This document shows positions 1 through 9,040 of a stretch of 64,000 bases of DNA, piece after piece. The stretch spans positions 43,923 through 107,922 of the forward strand of contig PBKU01000019.1 in assembly GCA_002722175.1 (NCBI GenBank). Reading direction: 5' to 3'. Position 1 is the first letter of the stretch. The number at the start of each line of letters is the position of its first letter. The position numbers were made by a program, and so were the translations under genes. A model generated the notes under the pieces. The model saw only the letters and a list, made by a program, of their open reading frames with translations, was not told the origin of the DNA and made no database searches. This stretch comes from Magnetovibrio sp. (GTDB lineage: Bacteria; Pseudomonadota; Alphaproteobacteria; Rhodospirillales; Casp-alpha2).

Positions 1-208
1 TATTTGCAAAGGCTAGCTGACCCAAATTACCAATAATGATATTAAAGCCCACGGTTACAAGCGTATAGACTAAAATTGCATTAACTATCCACAGTAAATA
101 TTCATTGGCAACGAATGGAATTATTAAAGCAGCTACTGGCACAAGGTAATAAAACCACCTCAGCTGGTTGCTTGTAATTAATGATGTATTGCCGTTCTTT
201 TTTTCCAC
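1..208 (-). CDS. livM: Branched-chain amino acid-type ABC transporter permease LivM, N-terminal part (cut by window edge)
   Basis: Only the first 69 codons are present; the gene runs off the left edge. The frame opens with GTG at 208-206, preceded by an AGAGGA ribosome site and lying 11 bp after the livH stop. After a short polar N-terminus come hydrophobic residues and a segment with NIIIGNLGQLAFAN, the typical first membrane helices of LivM (family motif around GxxGxxSxG). It would be the second inner-membrane permease of the importer encoded with livH and livK here. The ATPase genes livG and livF are expected beyond the edge. The product is clear from context and the N-terminal pattern; the rest cannot be judged. 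Confidence 0.75.
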   Translation of the reverse strand, partial: MEKKNGNTSLITSNQLRWFYYLVPVAALIIPFVANEYLLWIVNAILVYTLVTVGFNIIIGNLGQLAFAN

Positions 209-219
209 ATTAATTCCTC

Positions 220-1095
220 TTAAACTCGAACCGTCACAGTTCGACCAAATAACCCGGCTGGCCGAATTACTAAAACTGCTACAATGATAAGATAGGCAGT
301 AATATCCTGCAGAGATGAATTGATGTAGAAGCCAAACAATTGCTCGGCCACCCCCAATAAAAGGCCACCGACCACTGCCCCCCCGAGTGAGCCAAAGCCA
401 CCCAGGGTCATCGCTGCAAACCCGCGAATTAGAAATGTTGCGCCAAGGTCAGGGTGCAAAAGCGATATAGGCGCGATTAATATCCCTGCCAGTGCCCCCA
501 TAGCCAGACCAACCCCCCACATCGACTGGTGGAAGGCACGAACATTCACACCGATCAAGGTTGCGCCTCTTTCAGACTGGTATACAGCCTGAATAATTAC
601 GCCCGTCGTAGTCCTGTAGAATATGAAGAAAAAAATCAGTAAAAACACCGCAACAATCGCAGAAATAAATAATACGTCTCCGGTAACTACCAGGTTGCCA
701 ATGAAAAACGGTTCTATATCAAAAACTCTTGGCATCGGGAATACTTCACGTCCCCACAAAAATCTTGCTCCCCCCCTAAGTACATATCCGAGAGAGATAC
801 TCATCATGGCAAATCCTATGTGAGGTCCGGCCTTAATTGGATCGATAAACCCCCTGCTAACACCAAGGCCCATTCCCAGCATTATCAAAACTGCTGATAT
901 AGCAGCAAAAACATATGGTAATTCAACGTAAATTACCAAGACGTAGACAAAAAAAGCACCTGCCATAACAAAATCACCATGGCCAAAATTGACGATAGTG
1001 GTAGCCCTGTACACGACCGTAAGGGAAAGTGCTATCAGAGCAAATATAGCCCCTTGAGACAGACCGCTGAGCGTTAGCTGAAGGAAGATATCCAT
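220..1095 (-). CDS. livH: Branched-chain amino acid-type ABC transporter permease LivH
   Basis: A 291-residue integral membrane protein of the LivH family. The N-terminal stretch with VYRATTIVNFGHGDFVMAG matches the family hallmark NFAHG(E/D)xxMxG, and the C-terminal GGFGSLGGAVVGGLLLG corresponds to the conserved G-rich loop before the last helices. About eight hydrophobic segments are visible. It forms the inner-membrane channel with LivM for a ligand delivered by the periplasmic protein encoded upstream (1196-2389). The gene follows livK by 100 bp containing a hairpin and precedes livM. The neighbouring hyuAB genes suggest the cargo is an amide, ureide or hydantoin-like compound rather than leucine, but that is inference. 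Confidence 0.92.
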   Translation of the reverse strand: MDIFLQLTLSGLSQGAIFALIALSLTVVYRATTIVNFGHGDFVMAGAFFVYVLVIYVELPYVFAAISAVLIMLGMGLGVSRGFIDPIKAGPHIGFAMMSISLGYVLRGGARFLWGREVFPMPRVFDIEPFFIGNLVVTGDVLFISAIVAVFLLIFFFIFYRTTTGVIIQAVYQSERGATLIGVNVRAFHQSMWGVGLAMGALAGILIAPISLLHPDLGATFLIRGFAAMTLGGFGSLGGAVVGGLLLGVAEQLFGFYINSSLQDITAYLIIVAVLVIRPAGLFGRTVTVRV

Positions 1096-1134
1096 TAAAC
1101 AACCAATATTATAACTCGCAAGACATCGCCTAGC

Positions 1135-1169
1135 CCTAGCCTCCCAATCTTTTGAATTAGGAGGTTAGG
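1135..1169 (-). promoter_or_regulatory. Intercistronic hairpin between livK and livH
   Basis: The arms 1135-1144 (CCTAGCCTCC) and 1160-1169 (GGAGGTTAGG) form a 10-bp stem with one G-U pair and a 15-nt loop. No T-run follows on the minus strand, so it is not a simple terminator. Hairpins after binding-protein genes often protect the upstream mRNA and lower permease expression; that role is inferred. Confidence 0.5.
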
Positions 1170-1195
1170 CGCCAAGCCACTAAACCCATATTAAA

Positions 1196-2389
1196 TTACC
1201 AGGGTTTACCCCATGAAGAAAGTACCGTTGGGTTGCCATCGACGAATCCGGCCACCGCTGACTTCTTACAACCATGGCGATCTGTCGCGGACCAGGTTAT
1301 ATCGCATGCAAGGATACCTGTGGAGAGACCTTTTATTTTATCGAGTTCCGCTATAAATTTAGAGCGTGTTAGGTCGGGACCAACGTTTTGCAGGGCTTTG
1401 ACTGCGGCAACCCCGCTAGCCATAGACACAGCACTAAATCCAGTTATAGTCTCATCCGGATTGTATTTAAGAATGATATCATTCCATTTTTTCATCTTAG
1501 GTCCATCAACCTTGTCAACAAAAGCATGTAAGACATAATAATCTTTCACGGCATCTTTATCGCCCAGTCTTTCCAGCGTGTTCTCAAGGTCTGTGCCTGC
1601 AGTTCCCATAACCGGTATTCTAAGGCCATATTTTTTTGCATCACGAAGGAAAATAACTGTTTCCGCTTCATACAAACAACCCAGAATAAAGTCCGGCTTT
1701 GCGCCTTTAAGTTTAAGCACTTGAGCTGTAGCATCAGTCTGACCGCGTTCAAGGGCTTGCTCTAAGACAATTTCGCCACCCGTTGCTTTAATTACCTTTA
1801 TTGCAGGATCACAATACGCCTTAGCCCAGTCATTTGTATGGGTAATCATGGCAATACGTTTTGCGCCAGGCTTGCTCATAACAAATTCGCCCATCGTCGA
1901 ACCATAGGCAGGTCCTGCTGGGACACCATGATAAATGCTCTTTTTTTCATTCACAGGCATTGTTATCTTTGGATTTACAGCGTGGGCTATGATCCATGGA
2001 ATGCCTGTTGGCGACACCGTTGGCTTGACAGCCATCGCAACAGCACTGCAGGAATTCCCATGCAAATAAAACACCTTGTCCTGATGAACAAGTTTTTTTG
2101 CAGCTGCTATCCCTTTTGCGGGAGCACAAGCAGTATCTTCCGGGAACATCTCAAATTTACGCCCATGAATTCCACCTTGGTCGTTAATATGCTTGAAATA
2201 TGCCATGAGCCCAATCTGGGTTTTACTATAACTTGATGCATTACCCGTAAACGGACCCATCACGCCAACTTTAATTGCCTTATCAGTTAATCCTGTTGTT
2301 TCCCAGTCTTCCGCTTTAACGGTATTTCCAATTAATAGCACGCCTAAGGCCATCGCCCCGAACATACACTTTATAAGAAAACTTTTCAT
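1196..2389 (-). CDS. livK: Periplasmic branched-chain-type substrate-binding protein (LivK/peripla_BP_6)
   Basis: A 397-residue exported binding protein. The N-terminus has a charged start, a hydrophobic core and a likely signal peptidase site after VKA near residue 26. The mature part begins with IKVGVMGPFTGNASSYSK, the typical first strand and ligand loop of the Leu/Ile/Val-binding family. A GGIHGRKFE turn and a pair of central Cys (TACAP, GNSCSAV) follow. It captures the solute in the periplasm for the LivHM complex encoded downstream. It is the third gene of a leftward hyuA-hyuB-livK-livH-livM series; a 252-bp gap from hyuB may carry its own promoter. The ligand cannot be read from sequence. 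Confidence 0.9.
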   Translation of the reverse strand: MKSFLIKCMFGAMALGVLLIGNTVKAEDWETTGLTDKAIKVGVMGPFTGNASSYSKTQIGLMAYFKHINDQGGIHGRKFEMFPEDTACAPAKGIAAAKKLVHQDKVFYLHGNSCSAVAMAVKPTVSPTGIPWIIAHAVNPKITMPVNEKKSIYHGVPAGPAYGSTMGEFVMSKPGAKRIAMITHTNDWAKAYCDPAIKVIKATGGEIVLEQALERGQTDATAQVLKLKGAKPDFILGCLYEAETVIFLRDAKKYGLRIPVMGTAGTDLENTLERLGDKDAVKDYYVLHAFVDKVDGPKMKKWNDIILKYNPDETITGFSAVSMASGVAAVKALQNVGPDLTRSKFIAELDKIKGLSTGILACDITWSATDRHGCKKSAVAGFVDGNPTVLSSWGKPW

Positions 2390-2641
2390 TGCTCTCCTCC
2401 TCTTGCAATACTTCCTTTGATGGTAAAGTCATATCATTATAACTTATTTATTATATTACTTCCCCAGAAAACTAGAGTAGTAGACTCTCCGACACTATGC
2501 TCCTACCAAGATTACCTTCTTGTCAATGTAAATAAACAGAATTTTGAAAAAAGCACGATACATTCTTATCTTTAATCTCTCTACTCTAGCACATATTCTT
2601 GTATCTTTTACCCAAATCTCCATGAAACCCAAAGGCCAATA

Positions 2642-4372
2642 TTATAGAGATTCATTCATTTTTTCATTGAGTTCATATTCATAAATCTCTCGAGCAGCTT
2701 GTCTGTTAATTTTTTTATCACGGATGTCCTTCAAAATTTGGTCAACTGACCGTTCTTGCGGAGCTCCGTATCCACCGCCACCGGCAGTTTCTATTATGAT
2801 CCGATCACCCTTCTTCAGTTCCGTCACTAGTTTTGAAGGTATAATTTCGTCAGTTCCATCAAAACGAATAACTCTGGAGTGAGACCTTGCACCATCTAAC
2901 CCCCCATTGTAACCTCGTGCCGCACAATAATGGCGTTCCCCGCGATGGGTAAATTTGATCTCACCTTCCAAAATCTCATATTCCCTGAAAACTCCTAGAC
3001 CGCCCCGATAACGCCCACAGCCACCAGAGTTTTGACGCAAACCAAAGCTGTTAATGCGGATTGGGACCTCTAGCTCTAAAGCCTCGATTGGGAGATTCAT
3101 GCAATTTGATGCGTCAGTTTCAATAACATCTACACCGTCAGAATCAATTGCCGCGCCGCTGCCACTAGCAATAAGTTCCCCTACAACAAAATGCTGACCA
3201 TCTGGGCGATAGCCGCCAAACTGAAGAATAAGCATTTCACTTGCTGAATCCGCTGTCACTTTATGTGGCAACTTCTCACGAAAAGCACTTACCATACATC
3301 CGGCTATTCTTTTAATAGTAGATGTCCGAGCATTAACGGGTGCCGGCTCCTTAGGATTTACAATAGAACCTTCTGGCAATTCCAGGCTTATAGGCCGGAA
3401 ACAGCCACCATTTGTTGGAATTTCCGAACCCGTCAAGACACGTATGGCGAAACATGCTGCCGATAAGGAACCTGATGGGACACAGTTAAATGGGCCTTTT
3501 ACTTGATCGCTCGTATCACCAAAATTAAAACTGATGTTGCCTTTTTCAACTATTGCTTTAACAGCAATTTTTATTTTCTTGTCAAGAACAACACCGTCGT
3601 TATCGAGATAATCTTCATAGCGGTATACTCCATCAGGGATCTTCATGAGAGCTTCACGAGTCATTGATTCAGACCTATCAAGAAGCAATTCAAAAACCTC
3701 CAGTAAAAATTTTGCTTTATATGCCTCACACAATTCTGATAATCGTCTCTTTCCGACAGTACAAGAAGCTATTTGTGAGTTAAGGTCGCCTAAAAAAATG
3801 TCTGGAAGACGAACATTTAATTTCAAAAGCTCCAAAACATTCTGGTCAAATTCGCCTGCAACACAGATTTTTATTGGCGGAATTCTTATTCCTTCCTGAA
3901 AGATCTCAGTAGCATTTGTTGGAACAGAACCAGGCGTCATACCCCCAACATCCTGATGGTGGACCATCGTTGCACTGAAACCTAAGGGCTGCCCATTCCA
4001 GAAAACAGGCATTATTATTGCAATATCAGGTAAATGTGTGCCCCCAAGGTACGGATCATTCATGATGAAAATATCCCCATCACACATCGTTGCGACAGAA
4101 TACCGTTTCAGAATTTCTTGGACAATTGGTATCAACGTTCCTAGGTGAATAGGTATAGAAATAGACTGTGACAAGGTCTCACCATTAAGTGTAAACAGGC
4201 TTGCTGACGCATCTAGCCCTTCCTTGACTATCGGGGAAAAAGCACTCCGCAGCAGAGAATGCTGCATTTCATTTGCAATGCCTTCGAGTTTGTTTCTTAA
4301 TACTTCCACAGTAATCGGGTCAAAAGAATCTAATTTGTTTTTCTTGTTATTTTTTTTCGCTTCTCTGTTCAT
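2642..4372 (-). CDS. hyuB: Hydantoinase B / oxoprolinase beta-type subunit (HyuB)
   Basis: A 576-residue protein, the full length of hydantoinase_B family members. It starts with the family signature DPITVEVLRNKLEGIANEM and SPIVKEGLDASASLF, has MNDPYLGGTHLPDI in the N-terminal half, and ends with AGGGGYGAP followed by the usual DPxxV-like tail. These proteins pair with HyuA to hydrolyse 5-oxoproline, hydantoins or N-methylhydantoins at the expense of ATP. The start overlaps the hyuA stop by 4 bp, so the two subunits are translationally coupled. The liv genes follow at 252 bp. The exact substrate (hydantoin, N-methylhydantoin, oxoproline or acetophenone-type carboxylation) cannot be chosen from sequence. 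Confidence 0.92.
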   Translation of the reverse strand: MNREAKKNNKKNKLDSFDPITVEVLRNKLEGIANEMQHSLLRSAFSPIVKEGLDASASLFTLNGETLSQSISIPIHLGTLIPIVQEILKRYSVATMCDGDIFIMNDPYLGGTHLPDIAIIMPVFWNGQPLGFSATMVHHQDVGGMTPGSVPTNATEIFQEGIRIPPIKICVAGEFDQNVLELLKLNVRLPDIFLGDLNSQIASCTVGKRRLSELCEAYKAKFLLEVFELLLDRSESMTREALMKIPDGVYRYEDYLDNDGVVLDKKIKIAVKAIVEKGNISFNFGDTSDQVKGPFNCVPSGSLSAACFAIRVLTGSEIPTNGGCFRPISLELPEGSIVNPKEPAPVNARTSTIKRIAGCMVSAFREKLPHKVTADSASEMLILQFGGYRPDGQHFVVGELIASGSGAAIDSDGVDVIETDASNCMNLPIEALELEVPIRINSFGLRQNSGGCGRYRGGLGVFREYEILEGEIKFTHRGERHYCAARGYNGGLDGARSHSRVIRFDGTDEIIPSKLVTELKKGDRIIIETAGGGGYGAPQERSVDQILKDIRDKKINRQAAREIYEYELNEKMNESL

Positions 4373-6441
4373 TTTACCAACCTCTGCTCAATTACAATGT
4401 CGCCCGAAGGGTAAACAAAACCTTCCCAACCTTCGTCTATAACTGTCGTACTGTCTAGCTGTTCTATAATTGCAGGCCCGGAAATACGGGTCCCAGGGGG
4501 CAAATGCTTGCGTTCAAATATCTCCGCCATCTTTGACGTATTGGATTTTAGAAATAATATCGAACGCTTCCCCTTCGAACTAATATTATTTAAATCGCCA
4601 GACGCTTTATCAGAAAACTCTTTTTTCTGGTTTGACCTATGGATACTTCGTAAATTTATTAACCTGACCGGAGCGTCAATCGAGTGCCCATAAATCGTAT
4701 CATGCGTATAGTGGAATTCTTCAACTAATTTCTTGAGGTTTTTTTTGTCCCCTTCTTCAAATGGAATCGCCAAGTGATATGACTGCCCAACATAACAAAC
4801 ATCCGCTAGATGCTGAACTTCCACCTCTGACCCTTCAATTCCCTCTGCCTCCATCAAGCTGCAACATTGACGATCGAGCTTTTTCAACACATCAAGCAAG
4901 TCACCCAATGCGACATCAGAAATATTTTTTTGGAAGGAGGATACGGCTTCGTGCTCAACAGGGGCCGCCAACAACCCTGAGGCAGAAAGCACGCCCGGAC
5001 TTCGGGGTATAATAATTTTTGTAATTCCCAACTCACCGGCTAATGCAACTGCGTGAATGGGGCCGGCACCCCCAAGCGCAACCAAAGCAAACTGACGGGG
5101 GTCAACTCCCCTCTGGATAGACACCAAACGAATCCCCTCCGCCATTTGCGCATTAATTACCTGATGTATTCCTTTTGCCGCTTCCTCAAGGGAAAGGTCA
5201 AGAGGGTCTGCTATGTTTTCTTCTATGGCCCGCCGAGCCAACTCGTGCCGAAGTTCGATAGAACCCCCGGCAAAATATTCGGGGTTAATAAACCCAAGCA
5301 CTAAGGAAGCATCTGTTACGGTCGCATCTTTTCCTCCACGACCATAACATGCTGGCCCGGGAGAAGCCCCTGCAGAATTAGGACCAACTCTCAAGCCACC
5401 TGCAGTGTCCAACCACACCAGACTTCCTCCGCCGGCGCCAATAGCATTCACATCAACCATATTAACTCGAACAGGAAATCCTTGTATTTCGCCTTCAGCA
5501 CGCAGATTTGGCCGCCCATTCTTTATCAAAGCTATATCACAGCTTGTCCCCCCAATATCCACACTGATCAAGTTGTTGATATCCAATGACTTTCCAACCC
5601 TTGCGGCGCCCACAACCCCAGCAGCAGGGCCAGACAAAAAGAGGCGAACGGGGCTCCGCCCGGCAACTGAGATTGCCGACATGCTGCCTCTAGATTGCAT
5701 AATCTTTGGTTCGGTTAACAAACCTGCTTTTTTCAACTCTTCATCGAGGCACGCTAAATAGTCCGAAACCACAGGCTTCACATAGGCATCAAAAGCTGTG
5801 ACGACGGTTCGTTCATATTCGCGAAATGTGGGATCAACTTCACTGGAAATTGAAATCTTAATTTCTGGAAACTTCGAAGCTAAAATATCCCGGGCACGTA
5901 ATTCGTGCACGGGATTCAGGAATGAAAAAAGAAAGCAAATCGCAATTGTTGAGACACCCTCGTCAATTAATTCTTGTCCGGCTGTAATGACGGAATTTTC
6001 GTCCAAAGGGGTCAAGATTGAGCCATCACTTGCGACCCGTTCAACAACTCCCTTTCGACGGTGACCGGGCGCCAAGAACACCGGGGACTGAGGTTTAAGG
6101 GTTGATTCATAAAGTTCCCGACGCATCTGACGCCCAATTTCAAGCACATCTGAAAATCCGTCTGTCGCTAGAATTCCTAGACTTCCTCCTTTCCTTTCTA
6201 TTAATGCATTAGTAGCAACCGTCGTTCCATGACAAAATTTGCTTATTTCGCTCGAAGTAACCCCAGACACAGATCGAAGCTGGTCCAGAGCCTCTAGTAT
6301 CGCTTTACTCGGATCCGATGGTGTGCTTGGAAGTTTTAAGGTGCTGAAAGGAATACCATCACGGTAGCAAACAATGTCTGTGAAGGTTCCCCCGGCATCA
6401 ACTCCCACTTCAATTTCCGAATCAGATTTTGGCTTCATCAT
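4369..6441 (-). CDS. hyuA: Hydantoinase A / N-methylhydantoinase-type ATPase subunit (HyuA)
   Basis: A 690-residue subunit of the ATP-dependent hydantoinase/oxoprolinase family. Near residues 12-22 is VGVDAGGTFTD, the phosphate-1 loop of the ASKHA fold; FCHGTTVATNALIERKG follows, and a second phosphate motif SVDIGGTSCDIA lies near residue 290. The central hydantoinase_A domain carries GAGGGSLVWLD and GPACYGRGG. It presumably phosphorylates the ring oxygen of the substrate, with HyuB completing ring opening. It is the first gene of the leftward set and is divergent from an MFS gene across about 150 bp, where a shared promoter region must lie. The family is sure; the substrate is open. Confidence 0.93.
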   Translation of the reverse strand: MMKPKSDSEIEVGVDAGGTFTDIVCYRDGIPFSTLKLPSTPSDPSKAILEALDQLRSVSGVTSSEISKFCHGTTVATNALIERKGGSLGILATDGFSDVLEIGRQMRRELYESTLKPQSPVFLAPGHRRKGVVERVASDGSILTPLDENSVITAGQELIDEGVSTIAICFLFSFLNPVHELRARDILASKFPEIKISISSEVDPTFREYERTVVTAFDAYVKPVVSDYLACLDEELKKAGLLTEPKIMQSRGSMSAISVAGRSPVRLFLSGPAAGVVGAARVGKSLDINNLISVDIGGTSCDIALIKNGRPNLRAEGEIQGFPVRVNMVDVNAIGAGGGSLVWLDTAGGLRVGPNSAGASPGPACYGRGGKDATVTDASLVLGFINPEYFAGGSIELRHELARRAIEENIADPLDLSLEEAAKGIHQVINAQMAEGIRLVSIQRGVDPRQFALVALGGAGPIHAVALAGELGITKIIIPRSPGVLSASGLLAAPVEHEAVSSFQKNISDVALGDLLDVLKKLDRQCCSLMEAEGIEGSEVEVQHLADVCYVGQSYHLAIPFEEGDKKNLKKLVEEFHYTHDTIYGHSIDAPVRLINLRSIHRSNQKKEFSDKASGDLNNISSKGKRSILFLKSNTSKMAEIFERKHLPPGTRISGPAIIEQLDSTTVIDEGWEGFVYPSGDIVIEQRLVK

Positions 6442-6588
6442 CTCAAATAAGCGCCCAATTTATAATTGACCGAATGCTGACAAGAATTCCTAGCGCCTCG
6501 GTCATCACCTCTATGGCTAATGGTAGTTAGTACTGGTAAAACATAATTGATTTCCGATTAAAATCCAACGCACCGCGGAGCACGCACC

Positions 6589-7860
6589 TTGAACCCGCAT
6601 ATTTCTAAACAAAACAATAGTAGCAATGTCAAATTAATTCTAACAATTTTCGTACCCTTGGCTTGCGGATATTTCTTGTCCTTCTTTTATCGCTCCATAA
6701 ACGCGATGATTGCACCCAGTCTAGTGAATGCGTTTGGCCTTTCTCCTAGCGAGCTTGGTTTAATGACAGCTGTTTATTTCCTTGGGTTCGGACTGTTTCA
6801 GCTGCCATTGGGAATTTTACTCGACCGCTTTGGCCCGGCAAAAGTCCAGAGCAGCCTGCTTGCAGTCGCTGCCATTGGAGCCGCCTTGTTTTCAGTCAGT
6901 GAACGTTTTGATCTGTTAATTGCAGGACGAGGCTTAATTGGAATAGGTGTTGCAGGAGCTCTGATGTCATCTTTCACAGCATTTGCTCTCTGGTTCCCTA
7001 GAAATATATTACCATTGGCAAATGGCTGTTTCATGGGCATCGGGGGTGTTGGTGCACTTGCAGCGACCAAGCCAGTTGAATGGATGCTAACTATAACAGA
7101 CTGGCGCGGTCTATTCCTTTTATTGTCAATTACAACTGCAACCGTTGCCTTATTTATCCGAGCAAGCCTCCCAGATACCAGAAGTACATCAACACCCATT
7201 AATCTAAGAGCTCAGATTTTGGATCTAAAAGAAATTTATTCCAACAAGTTTTTTTGGCGCATTGCCCCGCTTACCGTTTCGACAGTAGCGACAGGGTTCG
7301 CCATTCAAGGGTTGTGGGCGGCAGCTTGGCTGCGCGATGTCGCAAATTTAAAACCAGAGGGTGTTGCAAACCACCTGCTGTTCATGGCCTTTGGCATAAT
7401 ATTCGGCCCAATAGCGACTGGGATCATTGCCGAGGCTGCCCGCCGAAGGAATATCTCGTTGTTAGGACTATATGGAACCATAGCTACTGTATTTATAGTA
7501 TTGCAGGTCCTAATAATTTTCGCATGGACCCAAATTAGCTTTTTCCTATGGACAGGCTTTGGTTTTTTCATCAATGCAATGTCACTATCGTATGCAATAC
7601 TTACCCAAGCCTTCCCAAAAAATCTTGCCGGACGTCTTAATACAAACTTGAATATGATGATGATTAGTGCAGCCTTCGTGGCCCAATATTTAGTAGGCTG
7701 GATTATTGAATTTTGGCCATTTTCCCTAGCCGAGGGGTATCATCCCCAAGCTTATAGGTTCGGTTTCGGTCTTCTCCTAAGCATTCAATTTTTCTCATTG
7801 GTGTGGTTCGCGCTGCAGCCGATCATATTCTTTAAAAAAAATCTAGAAAAAGAACATTGA
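6589..7860 (+). CDS. Major facilitator superfamily transporter
   Basis: A 423-residue protein with about 12 hydrophobic segments. The MFS motif A-like loop GILLDRFGPAKV lies between helices 2 and 3, and YFLGFGLFQLPLG resembles nitrate/sugar-phosphate/organic anion MFS carriers. The start is TTG at 6589, chosen because GGAG lies eight bases upstream; no better ATG is in frame nearby. It is divergent from hyuA and is followed by a peptidase M20 gene and an amidase on the same strand, which suggests uptake or exchange of an acylated or carbamoylated amine or amino acid. Cargo is unknown. Confidence 0.85.
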   Translation: MNPHISKQNNSSNVKLILTIFVPLACGYFLSFFYRSINAMIAPSLVNAFGLSPSELGLMTAVYFLGFGLFQLPLGILLDRFGPAKVQSSLLAVAAIGAALFSVSERFDLLIAGRGLIGIGVAGALMSSFTAFALWFPRNILPLANGCFMGIGGVGALAATKPVEWMLTITDWRGLFLLLSITTATVALFIRASLPDTRSTSTPINLRAQILDLKEIYSNKFFWRIAPLTVSTVATGFAIQGLWAAAWLRDVANLKPEGVANHLLFMAFGIIFGPIATGIIAEAARRRNISLLGLYGTIATVFIVLQVLIIFAWTQISFFLWTGFGFFINAMSLSYAILTQAFPKNLAGRLNTNLNMMMISAAFVAQYLVGWIIEFWPFSLAEGYHPQAYRFGFGLLLSIQFFSLVWFALQPIIFFKKNLEKEH

Positions 7861-7872
7861 ATTTTACGGCAA

Positions 7873-7910
7873 TGCACCCCTATAGTACTCAAGGAATAGG
7901 GGGGGTTGCA
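7873..7910 (+). promoter_or_regulatory. Hairpin that would hide the ribosome site of the M20 gene
   Basis: CCCCTAT at 7877-7883 can pair with ATAGGGG at 7896-7902, and TGCA at 7873-7876 with TGCA at 7907-7910, with three G and one T bulged. The run of seven G that serves as the ribosome site and the first base of the start codon fall in the right arm. This could limit initiation of the downstream gene. The pairing is seen; the regulatory effect is inferred. Confidence 0.35.
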
Positions 7911-9040
7911 TGAATTCTAGTATAGATGCCGTTGAGCTAACAAAGAGTCTAATAGGCTTTAAAACTATTAACCCGCCTGGAAATGAGCGGGCCTGTGCTG
8001 AATTTCTTGGCAATTTGCTTGAAGATGCGGGATTCGCTATCTCCTATCACGAATTTGCCGAATGTCGAACCAACTTGGTCGCGCGGATTGGTTCTCAGAC
8101 AAGTAAAAATCCGATATGTTTCTCGGGACATATAGATACAGTTCCCTTAGGCAGCACCCCATGGACTGTTGACCCGTTCTCGGGAGAAACGCATGAAGGA
8201 AAATTGTTCGGCCGCGGTAGCAGCGATATGAAAAGTGGGGTCGCTGCTTTTGTGGCAGCAACTATTGAAATATCTCAAGATCTCGAAAAAGGAAACGGCG
8301 TTATATTGGTTATTACAGCTGGCGAAGAAACCGGCTGTGAAGGTTCTTACCATCTTGCTTCACTAGAAGGTGCTCTTGGAGAGGCAGGCTCGATGGTCAT
8401 TGCTGAACCGTCCTATAATCAACCCTGGATTGGTCATAAAGGGGCGCTTTGGTTAACAGCGAGAACCACAGGTGTCACCGCTCATGGATCAATGCCTGAG
8501 CACGGGGAAAATGCTGTATACAAAGCGGCACACGCTATTAGCAAACTCGAAGATTTTGATTTCAATATTGCAAGGGATGAAATCTTGGGCAAACCAACCT
8601 TAAATGTCGGTACCGTACAAGGGGGGCTAAATATCAACTCTGTCCCTGATCTAACAGAAGTTGGCATTGACATCAGAACAACACCAAACCAAGACCATGA
8701 CACTATTCGGTCAAACCTTAGCAGTTATCTTGGTGAGGATGTAAATCTGGAATCAATTGTCGATGTCGGAGGAGTTTTGACAGATCCCAATAATGAGTGG
8801 ATGCAAGAAGTTTTTGATATTATGGCAAACATCCTTGGAAAACCTCCAGAGACACGTGCGGCCAGCTACTTCACTGACGCTTCCGCCTTAACGCCCGCTT
8901 ATGGCGGCATACCAACTGTTATTCTCGGCCCGGGAGAAGCCGCAATGGCCCACCAAACAGATGAATACTGTATGGTTGATCGGATTCCAGAAGCTGTTGA
9001 AGCATATATTGAAATTGCCAAGCGGTGGAATGTCCGATGA
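7910..9040 (+). CDS. M20-family amidohydrolase (ArgE/DapE-like deacylase)
   Basis: A 376-residue zinc hydrolase of the M20 family (acetylornithine deacetylase / succinyl-diaminopimelate desuccinylase type). Metal and catalytic motifs are intact: H74 and D76 in FSGHIDTVP, D106 in GRGSSDMKSG, E139-E140 in ITAGEETG, and a late histidine in MAHQTDEY. It hydrolyses an N-acyl or N-carbamoyl bond of a small amino acid-like molecule in the cytoplasm. The next gene, an amidase, overlaps it by 4 bp, so the two are co-translated. With the adjacent hydantoinase genes this may be an N-carbamoyl amino acid or N-acyl amino acid hydrolase; ArgE proper is less likely because no arginine genes are near. Confidence 0.88.
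   Translation: MNSSIDAVELTKSLIGFKTINPPGNERACAEFLGNLLEDAGFAISYHEFAECRTNLVARIGSQTSKNPICFSGHIDTVPLGSTPWTVDPFSGETHEGKLFGRGSSDMKSGVAAFVAATIEISQDLEKGNGVILVITAGEETGCEGSYHLASLEGALGEAGSMVIAEPSYNQPWIGHKGALWLTARTTGVTAHGSMPEHGENAVYKAAHAISKLEDFDFNIARDEILGKPTLNVGTVQGGLNINSVPDLTEVGIDIRTTPNQDHDTIRSNLSSYLGEDVNLESIVDVGGVLTDPNNEWMQEVFDIMANILGKPPETRAASYFTDASALTPAYGGIPTVILGPGEAAMAHQTDEYCMVDRIPEAVEAYIEIAKRWNVR

Noticed and set aside
623..823. Rightward open frame inside livH
   Set aside because: Opposite-strand shadow of a clear livH; no ribosome site and low-complexity start.
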